This document shows, piece after piece, positions 25,695 through 34,938 of a stretch of 41,977 bases of DNA. The number at the start of each line of letters is the position of its first letter. The first letter of the stretch is position 1. The position numbers and the translations under genes are program-made. Under the pieces are notes generated by a model. That model was not told where the DNA came from. It did not search any database and saw only the letters and a list, made by a program, of their open reading frames with translations. This DNA comes from JAPHSX01 sp039714395 (GTDB lineage: Bacteria > Pseudomonadota > Gammaproteobacteria > Thiohalomonadales > Thiohalomonadaceae). Location: assembly GCA_039714395.1 (NCBI GenBank), contig JBDLJH010000022.1, forward strand, positions 1 to 41,977, read 5' to 3'.

Positions 25695-27164
25695 GTGAAC
25701 TTTATCGAAACCCGTGGTAACGACGGCCAGAACCCCCTCAAGGTCACTTTCTCAGAGGCCATTCTCAATCCTATGTCCTCTTTTGGCGGTATCTACTCGC
25801 CTGAGTCTCTGCCGGATCTGGGTGACTCCTTCCTGGCTGACCATATCGATGCCGACTACAAGACCCTGGCACGCGACATTCTTGCAGCCTTCGCTATCGA
25901 CATCGAGCAGGATGTGATTGAGCAGGCGCTGGCGCTCTACGACCACTTTGATGACCCGGCCAATCCGGTGCCGGTGGTGAAGGTGAAGGATGACCTCTAC
26001 GTCAGCGAGCTTTACCACGGCCCGACTCGCGCCTTTAAGGATATGGCCCTGCAGCCCTTCGGCATCGTGCTCTCGGCGCTGGCGCAGAAGCGTGATGAGA
26101 ACTACCTGATTCTGGCGGCCACCTCGGGGGATACCGGCCCGGCGGCACTGGAGACCTTTAAGAACCGTGCCAATGTGCAGGTTGCCTGCCTCTACCCGGA
26201 CGGCGGCACCTCGGATGTACAGCGCCTGCAGATGGTGACGGAGGATGCCGACAACCTGAAGGTGATCGGCATTCATGGTGACTTTGATGATGCGCAGGCG
26301 GCACTTAAGCAGCTGCTAGGCTCGGCCACCTTTAAGGATAAGCTGAAGCAGAAGAAGATCCATCTCTCTGCCGCCAATTCGGTCAATTTTGGCCGCATTA
26401 TCTTCCAGACCATTTACCACATTCACTCTTACCTGGAGCTGGTTCGCCAGAAGGCGATCACCCTGGGTGACAAGGTCTATCTGAATGTGCCCAGTGGCAA
26501 CTTTGGTAACGCCCTTGGCGGTTATTATGCGATGAAAATGGGGCTGCCGGTAGCGAAGATCCTGATCGCCTCGAATAACAACAATGTCCTGACCCGGTTG
26601 ATTAACACCGGGCGCTACGACCTGCGCACTCTCTCAGTGATCCCCACGACCTCGCCGGCGATGGATATCCTCAAGTCATCCAATATTGAGCGCGTGCTGT
26701 TCGACCTGTTTGGTGCCGAGCGCACCAAAGAGCTGATGCTTCAGCTCGATACCGAGAAGCACTATGAGCTTACTGCCGATGAGCTGGCGCAATTGCAGGC
26801 GGTGTTTGTTGCCGACTTTTGCAATGATCAGGAGGGCAAGCAGTACATCAAAGAGGTCTTTGCGAAAGGCTATTTGATGGACCCGCACACCGCTACCTGC
26901 TTCAAGGCCTACGATACCTGTCGCACCGAAGCGCTGAAGACTATTGTCTACTCCACCGCCGAGTGGACCAAGTTCTCACCGGTGATCGCCAACGCCCTCA
27001 CCGGCGAAGTGGATACCCACGATATCGATGCCCTTAAATCGATTGCCAAAGAGGCCGGTATCGAGATACCAGAGGTGATTAGTTCACTGTTCGACAAGCC
27101 GATTTCCCAGAGCACCATTATCGACAAGGAGAATATCGAGCAGGAGATCCTTACTTTTTTATAG
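25695..27164 (+). CDS. thrC: Threonine synthase, long form
   Basis: ThrC converts O-phosphohomoserine to threonine with PLP. The 489-residue product is longer than the enteric enzyme (428) and begins MNFIETRGNDGQNPLKVTFSEAIL, a pattern I associate with the long forms seen for example in sulfur-oxidising Campylobacterota and some gammaproteobacteria. The PLP lysine is K115 (GPTRAFKDMALQP), with AATSGDTGPAALE and VPSGNFGNALGGYYA as phosphate-binding loops. GTG 25695 has AGGA six bases upstream. It has its own promoter and is separated from hom by rpfE-type gene, recJ and the accessory patch. Confidence 0.96.
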   Translation: MNFIETRGNDGQNPLKVTFSEAILNPMSSFGGIYSPESLPDLGDSFLADHIDADYKTLARDILAAFAIDIEQDVIEQALALYDHFDDPANPVPVVKVKDDLYVSELYHGPTRAFKDMALQPFGIVLSALAQKRDENYLILAATSGDTGPAALETFKNRANVQVACLYPDGGTSDVQRLQMVTEDADNLKVIGIHGDFDDAQAALKQLLGSATFKDKLKQKKIHLSAANSVNFGRIIFQTIYHIHSYLELVRQKAITLGDKVYLNVPSGNFGNALGGYYAMKMGLPVAKILIASNNNNVLTRLINTGRYDLRTLSVIPTTSPAMDILKSSNIERVLFDLFGAERTKELMLQLDTEKHYELTADELAQLQAVFVADFCNDQEGKQYIKEVFAKGYLMDPHTATCFKAYDTCRTEALKTIVYSTAEWTKFSPVIANALTGEVDTHDIDALKSIAKEAGIEIPEVISSLFDKPISQSTIIDKENIEQEILTFL

Positions 27165-27179
27165 TGGGGGGAAGTTAAG

Positions 27180-27229
27180 TCGTAAACAAAAAAAGGCCGT
27201 TCAATTGAACGGCCTTTTTTTGTTTACGA
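27180..27229. terminator. Bidirectional terminator: perfect 50-bp palindrome
   Basis: Bases 27180-27204 are the exact reverse complement of 27205-27229, with no central loop. The core is GGCCGTTCAATTGAACGGCC, flanked by seven A and seven T. It directly abuts the stop codon of the convergent hydrolase gene and ends both transcripts. Confidence 0.95.
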
Positions 27230-29128
27230 TCAATTCAGCCTGCTTTGATAGAAAACCAGCGACTGTGAGTCGCTCTTTTCGCCGAGACCAGGTTTCCTCT
27301 CTGGTTTTAATAAGGAAACATAACCTGAATATTCTATCGCCTCACTGTCACCCCTGTTGATGATACGAATGGTTTCATTCATGCCTCTTCCCAGCCCTAA
27401 TACGATGGCCTCATTGTTAGAGATAGGCATAATTGGGACAGCAGAACTTTGTTCTGGTAGTACCGGCATTTTTAGTTTGTAGCTCATCACCAGAATGCCG
27501 TCAACAACCTCCAGTTTGTTGTCTCTGAAACTAAGGTACTCATCCGGGTTGGTAACCTGCATCTCCCCAACTCTTGCCAGCCATACATCAGGGATCGGTT
27601 TTGGTGTGACACGTGCCCCGAGGATTTGATCACGGCCTTTGAAGGTCATGACTACAGCAGAGTTATCATCTACTTCCTGTAGAGAAAGTAATACATTGTC
27701 CAGATCGATGCCCAGGAGATGACGAATAGGAATAAAGCCAAATAGATTAAACTCGAGACTATATTTTCCGTCTGTGTGTGGTATCAGGTCAAAATTCCAT
27801 CCAGACAGTTTGGCCTGAAGCTGCTCGCCGTTACGTTTTACATCGATCAGTCCCAACCAGGTGGCAAATTTTCCTTCAAACCGCTTCAGCTTTTCATCGT
27901 CAGGGTTTTTGTCAACAGGGGCCTTTTTAATTTTGTCGTCAAGGTCCTGTTTAATTCCGGTTTTTGCTTCAACGGCCAGCTTCATCAATTTGGTGGCGGC
28001 ATTGGCGACGACCGGTCCACTGGTGCAGGAGTTGGCCAGGGCAATGACACCGAGTTGTTGCTCGGGGAGCACGATCATTTGGCTGAAGTAGCAGGGGACG
28101 CCTCCACCATGTGAGGCAACGGTTTTTACACCGGTAATTCCGTGGTCAACCAGAAACCAGCCAAGCCCCAGTTTCAGGCCAAAATCCAGGGCAACACCAC
28201 GGTTTTGTGGCTGCATCATCTCCTGAACAGCGTTGGCACTGAGGATCTGTTTGTCGTTATATTTTCCCTTAGCCAGGATCATGCGCATGAAACGGGACAG
28301 GTCATTGGCAGAGCTGTATAACCCACCTGCCGGTGTGTCTCTTAATTCACCCACATCAATGGCGTCTCCATCGGAGTAGCCCTTAGCCAGATGCGCCTGC
28401 ATATGCGGGTGCAGTTCATGGCTGGTGTGGTTCATACCCATGGGTAATGAAATATTCTCTTCGATGTACTGCTGGAACGGCTGTTGGCTTACCCGTTGAA
28501 TGGCATGACCAAGCAGTGATACGGCGGCATTGGAGTAGGAGTAGATGTAGTTTGGTGGGTAGGCGACGTACTGCTCCTGTAGCTGTGTGACCACATCGGT
28601 AAATTTGGCCTCGCCGTTGGCATCCCACATTCCCTTCATGATGTCTGCGGGTAAGCCGGAGTGATGGGACATGATCATACGTGGCGTTATGGCCTGGACA
28701 TCGGCATAGCGATTACGAATAGAAAATTCGGGGAGTGACTCTTTAAGTGGCGCATCGATACGCAACAGCCCACGCTGCTGCAGCTGCATCGCGGCGGTTG
28801 CGGTGAAGGTCTTGGATATAGAGCCCACTCGATAAACTGTATCGGCGTTAGTCTTGACCTTATTCTCGAGATTGGCGTAACCAAAGCCCTCTGCCCATAC
28901 CAGCTTTTGGCCATCAATTAGCGCCAGGCTGACCCCCGGTGTGTCGTGTTCATCAAGCAACTGCGGGGCCAGCCAGCGTATATATTCGATGGCATACTCA
29001 TAGTTGCCCTGTGTTAGCTGTTGCGGCTTGATAGGAGGGGCAGAAGAGCAGGCTGCTACCATTAAGGCCGTTATGGCAATAAAAATGAAGCCTGTAAAAG
29101 TCGCCAATCTGGTTTTGAGCACGGTCAA
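27230..29128 (-). CDS. Lipoprotein serine hydrolase, class C beta-lactamase fold
   Basis: The 632-residue precursor has a signal peptide with lipobox VAAC (Cys27), so it is probably membrane-anchored in the periplasm. The catalytic domain (about 45-400) has all three motifs of the AmpC/DD-peptidase clan: S103-x-x-K106 (SISK), Y198-S-N200 and H340-G-G. The remaining 230 residues form a beta-rich C-terminal domain of the kind found in EstB/PBP4*-like esterases; its job is unknown. Substrate cannot be predicted; most such proteins are not resistance enzymes. Start codon is TTG 29128 (AGGA seven bases before) or GTG 29122. Convergent with thrC, divergent from carA. Confidence 0.87.
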   Translation of the reverse strand: MTVLKTRLATFTGFIFIAITALMVAACSSAPPIKPQQLTQGNYEYAIEYIRWLAPQLLDEHDTPGVSLALIDGQKLVWAEGFGYANLENKVKTNADTVYRVGSISKTFTATAAMQLQQRGLLRIDAPLKESLPEFSIRNRYADVQAITPRMIMSHHSGLPADIMKGMWDANGEAKFTDVVTQLQEQYVAYPPNYIYSYSNAAVSLLGHAIQRVSQQPFQQYIEENISLPMGMNHTSHELHPHMQAHLAKGYSDGDAIDVGELRDTPAGGLYSSANDLSRFMRMILAKGKYNDKQILSANAVQEMMQPQNRGVALDFGLKLGLGWFLVDHGITGVKTVASHGGGVPCYFSQMIVLPEQQLGVIALANSCTSGPVVANAATKLMKLAVEAKTGIKQDLDDKIKKAPVDKNPDDEKLKRFEGKFATWLGLIDVKRNGEQLQAKLSGWNFDLIPHTDGKYSLEFNLFGFIPIRHLLGIDLDNVLLSLQEVDDNSAVVMTFKGRDQILGARVTPKPIPDVWLARVGEMQVTNPDEYLSFRDNKLEVVDGILVMSYKLKMPVLPEQSSAVPIMPISNNEAIVLGLGRGMNETIRIINRGDSEAIEYSGYVSLLKPERKPGLGEKSDSQSLVFYQSRLN

Positions 29129-29401
29129 ATCTCTTCCTGAATGTAGTGATGGTCTTCAACAGTATGCTTACTGCCATCTCAATATCCTGAGATGCCTACG
29201 GCCTATGCATGTTGATTTTAATGGCTGTATGATACCAGAAGCGAAACAGGTGGGTTATATCCATCTAATAAAGTTGGTATTTTCCCGGATGGAACCCTTT
29301 ATTGCTGATCTCTATCAAACCCTTATCGTTCAGCCTGTGATTACTAAAGACTATAAAGTCTATGGAATACATTTATTTAGGCGCATGCAGGGTATTCGGC
29401 A
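29129..29401. other. Divergent intergenic region, hydrolase / carA
   Basis: AT-richer than its surroundings. An open frame from ATG 29207 to 29411 (about 68 codons) has no ribosome site or recognisable family and I do not call it. No repeat or RNA gene is evident. Confidence 0.45.
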
Positions 29402-29431
29402 TGGACAGTAGAGGGGACATTCCAGTACAAT
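29402..29431 (+). promoter_or_regulatory. carAB promoter
   Basis: TGGACA (29402-29407) and TACAAT (29426-29431) each match the sigma-70 boxes in five of six positions, with an 18-bp spacer. Transcription would start near 29438 and leave a leader of about 105 bases. Confidence 0.7.
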
Positions 29432-29484
29432 CCGTTCGATCAGTCGGAGCGTATCCGTTCCAGACACTCTTAATCGAATTTTAG

Positions 29485-29515
29485 GCGGGAAGGCCCCAGA
29501 CCGGGTCCCTCCCGC
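29485..29515 (+). promoter_or_regulatory. Hairpin in the carA leader
   Basis: GCGGGAAGG (29485-29493) pairs with CCCTCCCGC (29507-29515), nine positions with one mismatch, followed by TTT. It ends about 18 bases before the carA ribosome site and may act as an attenuator or mRNA stabiliser. No open leader peptide is apparent. Confidence 0.45.
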
Positions 29516-29543
29516 TTTGCACATCTGATACGTGGAGGTTACC

Positions 29544-30692
29544 TTGCGGCAACCGGCTCTACTGGCCCTCGAAGATGGCACCCTGTTCTGGGGTGAGTCC
29601 ATCGGTAATGAAGGGCAGACCGTAGGTGAGGTGGTATTCAATACCGCACTCACCGGCTATCAGGAGATCCTGACCGATCCGTCGTATGCTCGGCAGATCG
29701 TTACCCTGACCTATCCCCATATTGGCAACACCGGCACTAATGATGACGATGAGGAGTCCTCTCATATCGTCGCCAGTGGCCTGGTGATCCGCGACCTGCC
29801 GCTGCTGGCAAGCAGCTGGCGTAACCAACGGCCGCTGGATCAGTACCTGCGCGACAATAATGTCGTGGGTATTGCCGAAATCGATACCCGTAAGCTGACC
29901 CGAATCCTTCGTGAAAAGGGTGCGCAGAGCGGGTGCATCGTCGCCGGTGAGAATATCGACGTCGAGGAGGCAGTAGCCGTTGCGCGTGGCTTTGGTGGCC
30001 TTAAGGGGATGGATCTGGCAAAGGAAGTGACCACGGGCCAGCCTTACGAGTGGGCACAGGGTAGCTGGAGCCTGGAAGACGGTATGCCCGGTCATCCGGA
30101 AGGCCCCATCGAAGAGGCCCTGCCGCACCATGTAGTGGCTTTCGATTTCGGCGTTAAACGCAATATCCTGCGCATGCTGGTGGATCGCGGTTGTCGCCTT
30201 ACTGTGGTACCGGCCAAGACGCCGTTTGATGAGGTGATGAAGCTCGAGCCCGATGGCATCTTCCTCTCTAACGGTCCAGGCGATCCAGAGCCCTGCGACT
30301 ATGCTATTGATGCCATTAAGGAGCTGACCGGAACCGGTCTGCCGATGTTTGGCATCTGCCTCGGTCATCAGCTGCTCTCGCTGGCCAGTGGCGCGCAGAG
30401 CATGAAGATGAAGTTCGGTCACCACGGTGCCAACCATCCGGTGCAGGATATTGATAGCGGGGTGGTGATGATTACCTCACAGAACCATGGCTTTGCGGTG
30501 GATGAGGAGAGCCTGCCGGATAATCTGCGGGCCACCCATCGCTCGCTGTTCGATGGCTCTTTGCAGGGTGTGCATCGTACTGATTGTCCTGCCTTCAGCT
30601 TTCAGGGACACCCTGAGGCGAGTCCCGGTCCCCATGACGTGTCACCTCTATTTGATCACTTCATTGAGCTGATTGAAGAGAGCAAAAAATAA
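29544..30692 (+). CDS. carA: Carbamoyl-phosphate synthase small (glutaminase) subunit
   Basis: CarA releases ammonia from glutamine and channels it to CarB for carbamoyl phosphate, used for arginine and pyrimidines. From TTG 29544 the protein has 382 residues, the E. coli length; GGAGG at 29534-29538 lies five bases upstream and overlaps the alternative GTG 29532, which rules that start out. The N-terminal domain (ALLALEDGTLFWGESIG) precedes the class I amidotransferase domain with C272 (GICLGHQL), H356 and E358 (GHPEASPGP). carB follows after 53 bp. Confidence 0.97.
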   Translation: MRQPALLALEDGTLFWGESIGNEGQTVGEVVFNTALTGYQEILTDPSYARQIVTLTYPHIGNTGTNDDDEESSHIVASGLVIRDLPLLASSWRNQRPLDQYLRDNNVVGIAEIDTRKLTRILREKGAQSGCIVAGENIDVEEAVAVARGFGGLKGMDLAKEVTTGQPYEWAQGSWSLEDGMPGHPEGPIEEALPHHVVAFDFGVKRNILRMLVDRGCRLTVVPAKTPFDEVMKLEPDGIFLSNGPGDPEPCDYAIDAIKELTGTGLPMFGICLGHQLLSLASGAQSMKMKFGHHGANHPVQDIDSGVVMITSQNHGFAVDEESLPDNLRATHRSLFDGSLQGVHRTDCPAFSFQGHPEASPGPHDVSPLFDHFIELIEESKK

Positions 30693-30695
30693 CGT

Positions 30696-30718
30696 ACGGG
30701 GCGATATGCCCCGTTTGA
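30696..30718 (+). terminator. Weak hairpin between carA and carB
   Basis: ACGGGGC (30696-30702) and GCCCCGT (30708-30714) form a seven-base-pair stem followed by TTGACT. The T-tract is poor, so it probably tunes or protects the mRNA and does not stop it, since carB needs the same promoter. Confidence 0.4.
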
Positions 30719-30745
30719 CTAATTCAGGTTGAGTAACAGACTGCT

Positions 30746-33700
30746 ATGCCAAAGCGTACAGACCTCCAAAGTATCCTCATCATTGGTGCCGGTCCGATTG
30801 TTATCGGTCAGGCCTGCGAGTTCGACTATTCCGGTGCCCAGGCCTGTAAGGCGCTACGCGAGGAGGGTTACCGGGTTATTCTGGTGAACTCCAATCCGGC
30901 CACCATTATGACCGACCCGGATATGGCCGATGCCACCTATATCGAGCCGATCACATGGCAGGCAGTTGAACGGATTATCGAAAAAGAGAAGCCCGATGCG
31001 CTGCTGCCTACCATGGGTGGTCAAACCGCGCTCAACTGCGCGCTGGATCTGGCCCGTGAAGGGGTACTTGAGAAGCATGGCGTAGAGATGATCGGTGCCG
31101 ATAGCGAAGCCATCGATAAGGCCGAGGATCGCGACAAGTTCCACAAGGCGATGCTGAAGATCGGCCTGGAGATGCCCAAGGCCGCCGTGGCCCACTCGAT
31201 GGAAGAGGCGTGGCAGGTGCAGGCGCAGGTGGGCTTTCCCACCATCATCCGCCCCAGCTTCACCATGGGCGGCTCCGGTGGCGGTATCGCCTATAACAAG
31301 GAGGAGTTTGTTGAGATCTGCGAGCGCGGTCTCGACCTCTCCCCGACCAGTGAGCTGCTGGTTGAGGAGTCGATCCTCGGCTGGAAAGAGTATGAAATGG
31401 AGGTGGTGCGCGACCGCAAGGACAACTGCATCATCATCTGCTCAATTGAGAATTTTGACCCGATGGGTGTCCACACCGGTGACTCCATCACCGTTGCTCC
31501 TGCGCAGACGCTGACCGATAAGGAGTACCAGATCATGCGTAACGCCTCGCTGGCGGTACTGCGTGAGATCGGTGTGGAGACCGGTGGCTCTAACGTGCAG
31601 TTTGCGATCAATCCCGAGAACGGTCGCATGACTATTATCGAGATGAACCCCCGCGTGTCTCGATCCTCTGCTTTAGCATCCAAGGCGACCGGCTTCCCCA
31701 TCGCCAAGGTGGCGGCCAAGCTGGCGGTCGGTTACACCCTTGATGAGCTGCAGAACGATATTACTGGAGGTGCAACTCCGGCCTCGTTTGAGCCGAGCAT
31801 CGATTACGTGGTTACTAAGATCCCGCGTTTCACCTTCGAGAAATTCCCCAAGGCCGATTCCAACCTGACCACCCAGATGAAGTCAGTGGGTGAGGTGATG
31901 GCGATTGGTCGTACCCAGCAGGAGTCGTTCCAGAAAGCACTGCGTGGTATGGAGATCGGTGTTGACGGTTTTGATGAGTTCATCGACATCAACGATGCGG
32001 ATGCCATGGATACCCTGCGCCGTGAACTGCGCCGCCCCAGTGCCGAACGTGTCTTTTACGTTGGTGATGCCTTCCGCATGGGCTTAACGCTGGAAGAGGT
32101 CCACGAGCTGACCCATATCGACCCCTGGTTCCTGGTACAAATTGAGGAGCTGATGGAGTTGGAGAAGGAGGTCGCGGCCCTCGGTCTTGATGGTCTCGAT
32201 GAGAAGTTTGTACGTAAACTTAAGCGTAAGGGCTTTTCTGATCGTCGTTTGGCAAAGGTTCTTGGCGTGAGTGAGGATGTGTTCCGCAAGCTGCGCCACG
32301 ATCACGGTATCCGCCCGGTCTATAAGCGTGTTGATACCTGTGCTGCTGAGTTCTCTACCTCTACCGCCTACATGTACTCCACCTACGAGGAGGAGTGCGA
32401 GGCCAACCCTTCCGATAAGGATAAGATCATGGTCCTCGGCGGCGGTCCCAACCGCATCGGTCAGGGTATCGAGTTTGACTACTGCTGCGTACACGCCGCG
32501 CTGGCGATGCGTGATGATGGCTACGAGACCATTATGGTCAACTGTAATCCTGAGACTGTCTCTACCGATTACGATACCTCCGATCGTCTGTTCTTTGAGC
32601 CGCTGACGCTGGAAGATGTGCTGGAGATTATTGATTTAGAAAAGCCCAAGGGTGTGATTGTGCAGTACGGTGGTCAGACCCCGCTGAAGCTGGCAAGAGA
32701 TCTGGAAGCCGCTGGGGCACCGATTATTGGCACCACCCCTGACTCTATCGATCTCGCCGAGGATCGCGAGCGCTTCCAGCAGTTGATTGAAGAGCTGGGC
32801 CTGCGTCAGCCACCCAACCGTACCGCTCGTGACCCGGAAACCGCGGTGAAACAGGCCGAAGAGATCGGTTACCCGCTGGTGGTTCGCCCCTCCTATGTAC
32901 TGGGTGGACGTGCCATGGAGATCGTCTATAACGAATCGGAGCTGCGCACCTATATGCGTGATGCGGTGAAGGTCTCCAATGAATCGCCGGTGCTGCTGGA
33001 TCGCTTCCTTGATGATGCGGTTGAGGTCGATGTGGACGCCATCTGTGATGGCGAGGATGTGCTCATCGGCGGCATTATGCAGCACATTGAGCAGGCCGGC
33101 GTGCACTCCGGTGACTCAGCCTGTTCACTGCCCCCTTATAGCCTTTCTGATGAGATTCAGGATGAGATGCGCAAGCAGATCGTCGCCATGGCGAAGGGGC
33201 TGAAGGTGGTCGGGCTGATGAATACCCAGTTCGCGATCAAGGACAACGATGTCTATGTGCTGGAGGTCAATCCACGTGCCTCGCGTACCGTGCCCTTTGT
33301 TTCCAAGGCGACCCAGCGTCCGCTGGCGATGGTGGCAGCGCGCTGTATGGTTGGGCAGAGCCTCGCCTCGCAGGGTGAGACCAAAGAGATCATCCCTGGG
33401 TACTTCTCGGTGAAGGAGGCGGTATTCCCCTTCATCAAGTTCCCTGGTGTGGATCCCATCCTTGGTCCGGAGATGAAGTCTACCGGTGAGGTGATGGGTG
33501 TGGGCCGTAGTTTTGGTGAGGCCTATAACAAGGCTCAACAGGGTGCCGGTATCGTGCTGCCTGAGTCGGGCCGTGCCTTCGTCAGTGTGCGTGAAACGGA
33601 CAAACCCGGTGCCGTACAGATCGCCCGTGATCTGGTTGAGTTGGGATTTGAAGTGGTGAGCACCCGTGGTACCGCTACAGTGCTGCAGGAGGCCAATGTT

Positions 33701-33964
33701 GAGTGCGGCATCGTCAACAAGGTGAACGAGGATCGTCCCAACATTGTCGATATGATTAAGAATGATGAGATTAGCTTTATCGTTAATACTACCGAGGGCA
33801 AGCAGGCGATCGACGACTCATACAGCATTCGTCGTGAGGCGCTACAGCACAAGGTGACCTATACCACTACCCTGGCCGGTGCCGCGGCAAGTTGTCGCGC
33901 TATGAATCGCCGTGATCAGAGCGATGTTAACCGCTTGCAAGATTTGCATCAGGAGCTAAATTGA
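30746..33964 (+). CDS. carB: Carbamoyl-phosphate synthase large subunit
   Basis: CarB makes carbamoyl phosphate from bicarbonate, two ATP and ammonia from CarA. Its 1072 residues (E. coli 1073) show the internal duplication: two ATP-grasp halves (about 1-400 and 550-935), starting SILIIGAGPIVIGQACEFDYSG and IMVLGGGPNRIGQGIEFDYC, with an oligomerisation domain between. The C-terminal MGS-like allosteric domain (about 936-1072) binds effectors such as UMP and ornithine in E. coli. The stop codon overlaps the greA start. Confidence 0.98.
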   Translation: MPKRTDLQSILIIGAGPIVIGQACEFDYSGAQACKALREEGYRVILVNSNPATIMTDPDMADATYIEPITWQAVERIIEKEKPDALLPTMGGQTALNCALDLAREGVLEKHGVEMIGADSEAIDKAEDRDKFHKAMLKIGLEMPKAAVAHSMEEAWQVQAQVGFPTIIRPSFTMGGSGGGIAYNKEEFVEICERGLDLSPTSELLVEESILGWKEYEMEVVRDRKDNCIIICSIENFDPMGVHTGDSITVAPAQTLTDKEYQIMRNASLAVLREIGVETGGSNVQFAINPENGRMTIIEMNPRVSRSSALASKATGFPIAKVAAKLAVGYTLDELQNDITGGATPASFEPSIDYVVTKIPRFTFEKFPKADSNLTTQMKSVGEVMAIGRTQQESFQKALRGMEIGVDGFDEFIDINDADAMDTLRRELRRPSAERVFYVGDAFRMGLTLEEVHELTHIDPWFLVQIEELMELEKEVAALGLDGLDEKFVRKLKRKGFSDRRLAKVLGVSEDVFRKLRHDHGIRPVYKRVDTCAAEFSTSTAYMYSTYEEECEANPSDKDKIMVLGGGPNRIGQGIEFDYCCVHAALAMRDDGYETIMVNCNPETVSTDYDTSDRLFFEPLTLEDVLEIIDLEKPKGVIVQYGGQTPLKLARDLEAAGAPIIGTTPDSIDLAEDRERFQQLIEELGLRQPPNRTARDPETAVKQAEEIGYPLVVRPSYVLGGRAMEIVYNESELRTYMRDAVKVSNESPVLLDRFLDDAVEVDVDAICDGEDVLIGGIMQHIEQAGVHSGDSACSLPPYSLSDEIQDEMRKQIVAMAKGLKVVGLMNTQFAIKDNDVYVLEVNPRASRTVPFVSKATQRPLAMVAARCMVGQSLASQGETKEIIPGYFSVKEAVFPFIKFPGVDPILGPEMKSTGEVMGVGRSFGEAYNKAQQGAGIVLPESGRAFVSVRETDKPGAVQIARDLVELGFEVVSTRGTATVLQEANVECGIVNKVNEDRPNIVDMIKNDEISFIVNTTEGKQAIDDSYSIRREALQHKVTYTTTLAGAAASCRAMNRRDQSDVNRLQDLHQELN

Positions 33965-34440
33965 TGGAAAAGACACCGATGACCGCCCGTGGTGCCAAGG
34001 CACTGCAGGATGAGTTGACCGAACTGAAGACGGAAGCACGTCCCGCCGTGATTAAGGCGATCGCCGAGGCGCGTGAGCACGGCGATCTGAAAGAGAATGC
34101 CGAGTATCACGCCGCGCGTGAACAGCAGGGATTTATTGAGGGACGGATTCAGGATATTGAGGGTAAACTCAGCACCGCTCAAGTTATTGATCCCTCTACC
34201 CTTAATACGGGAGGCAAGATCGTCTTCGGCGCTACCGTCGATCTACTTGATGTAGAGAGTGATAGCGAGGTGACTTATCAGCTTGTTGGTGAGGATGAGT
34301 CTGATATTAAACTCGGACGTATCTCTATCACCTCTCCGATCGCCCGTGCCCTCATTGGCAAGTTTGTTGATGATGTGGCCGAGGTGCAGGCACCCGGTGG
34401 CATACGTGAGTATGAAGTTCTGGAAGTGCGTTACAGCTAA
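33964..34440 (+). CDS. greA: Transcription elongation factor GreA
   Basis: GreA enters the secondary channel of backtracked RNA polymerase and stimulates cleavage of the RNA 3' end. The 158-residue product equals the E. coli length and begins MEKTPMTARGAKALQDEL. The N-terminal coiled coil carries the tip acids in the EHGDLKENAEY motif, and the C-terminal FKBP-like domain follows (SPIARALIGKFVDD). ATG 33964 shares one base with the carB TGA, so translation is coupled; carAB-greA is a common gammaproteobacterial operon. Confidence 0.97.
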   Translation: MEKTPMTARGAKALQDELTELKTEARPAVIKAIAEAREHGDLKENAEYHAAREQQGFIEGRIQDIEGKLSTAQVIDPSTLNTGGKIVFGATVDLLDVESDSEVTYQLVGEDESDIKLGRISITSPIARALIGKFVDDVAEVQAPGGIREYEVLEVRYS

Positions 34441-34470
34441 CGGTTAGTGAGACGGGCAGGGAATAGTTCA

Positions 34471-34938
34471 ATGGGGCATGTTTTGGTTAATGGTGAACGC
34501 ATGCTCCTTAGCCTCTGGGTAGGAGCACTCTGGTCTATCGGTTTTCTTGCTTTGCCAACCCTTTTTTCCTCACTCGACGATCGAGCCCTGGCTGGAATGC
34601 TGGCGGGTAAGATGCTCACCGGTGTCAGTTTTATCGGACTGGGCTGCGGTACGGCGCTGTTAACTTCATTCTGGATGCAGAGTGTTAAACCGCTACAACA
34701 GCGTAGAGTACAACTGCTGCTGGTGATGCTGTTGCTGGTTGTTATTGGGGAGTTTGTACTGCAACCCCAGATGGCAGAATTAAAGGCTCAGGGGCTAGTC
34801 GAGGGGAGTGGTGTTGCGGCACGTTTTGGTGTGCTGCACGGTATCTCCTCAATACTCTATTTTGCCAACGCTGTTATTGGTGTGGTGTTGCTGGTGATGA
34901 TAGGTCTGCCACATAACGAATCGCTCAGGGCAGGCTGA
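34471..34938 (+). CDS. DUF4149 membrane protein
   Basis: A 155-residue integral membrane protein with four hydrophobic helices (about 12-30, 42-65, 77-94, 124-146), resembling the DUF4149/TMEM205-like family often found between greA and yhbY. The second helix is glycine-rich (GVSFIGLGCGTALLT). ATG 34471 has AGGGA about nine bases upstream; a GTG at 34447 also keeps the frame open but lacks a ribosome site. Function unknown. Its 3' end overlaps the convergent yhbY by 14 bases. Confidence 0.78.
   Translation: MGHVLVNGERMLLSLWVGALWSIGFLALPTLFSSLDDRALAGMLAGKMLTGVSFIGLGCGTALLTSFWMQSVKPLQQRRVQLLLVMLLLVVIGEFVLQPQMAELKAQGLVEGSGVAARFGVLHGISSILYFANAVIGVVLLVMIGLPHNESLRAG

Noticed and set aside
25502..25720. 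Open frame of 72 codons between the antitoxin remnant and thrC
   Set aside because: Overlaps the thrC promoter and start in another frame, with random-looking composition.
29207..29411. Open frame of about 68 codons (MHVDFNGCMIPEAKQ...) upstream of carA on the plus strand
   Set aside because: No ribosome site, no recognisable motif, runs into the carA promoter; chance open frame in AT-rich DNA is more likely.
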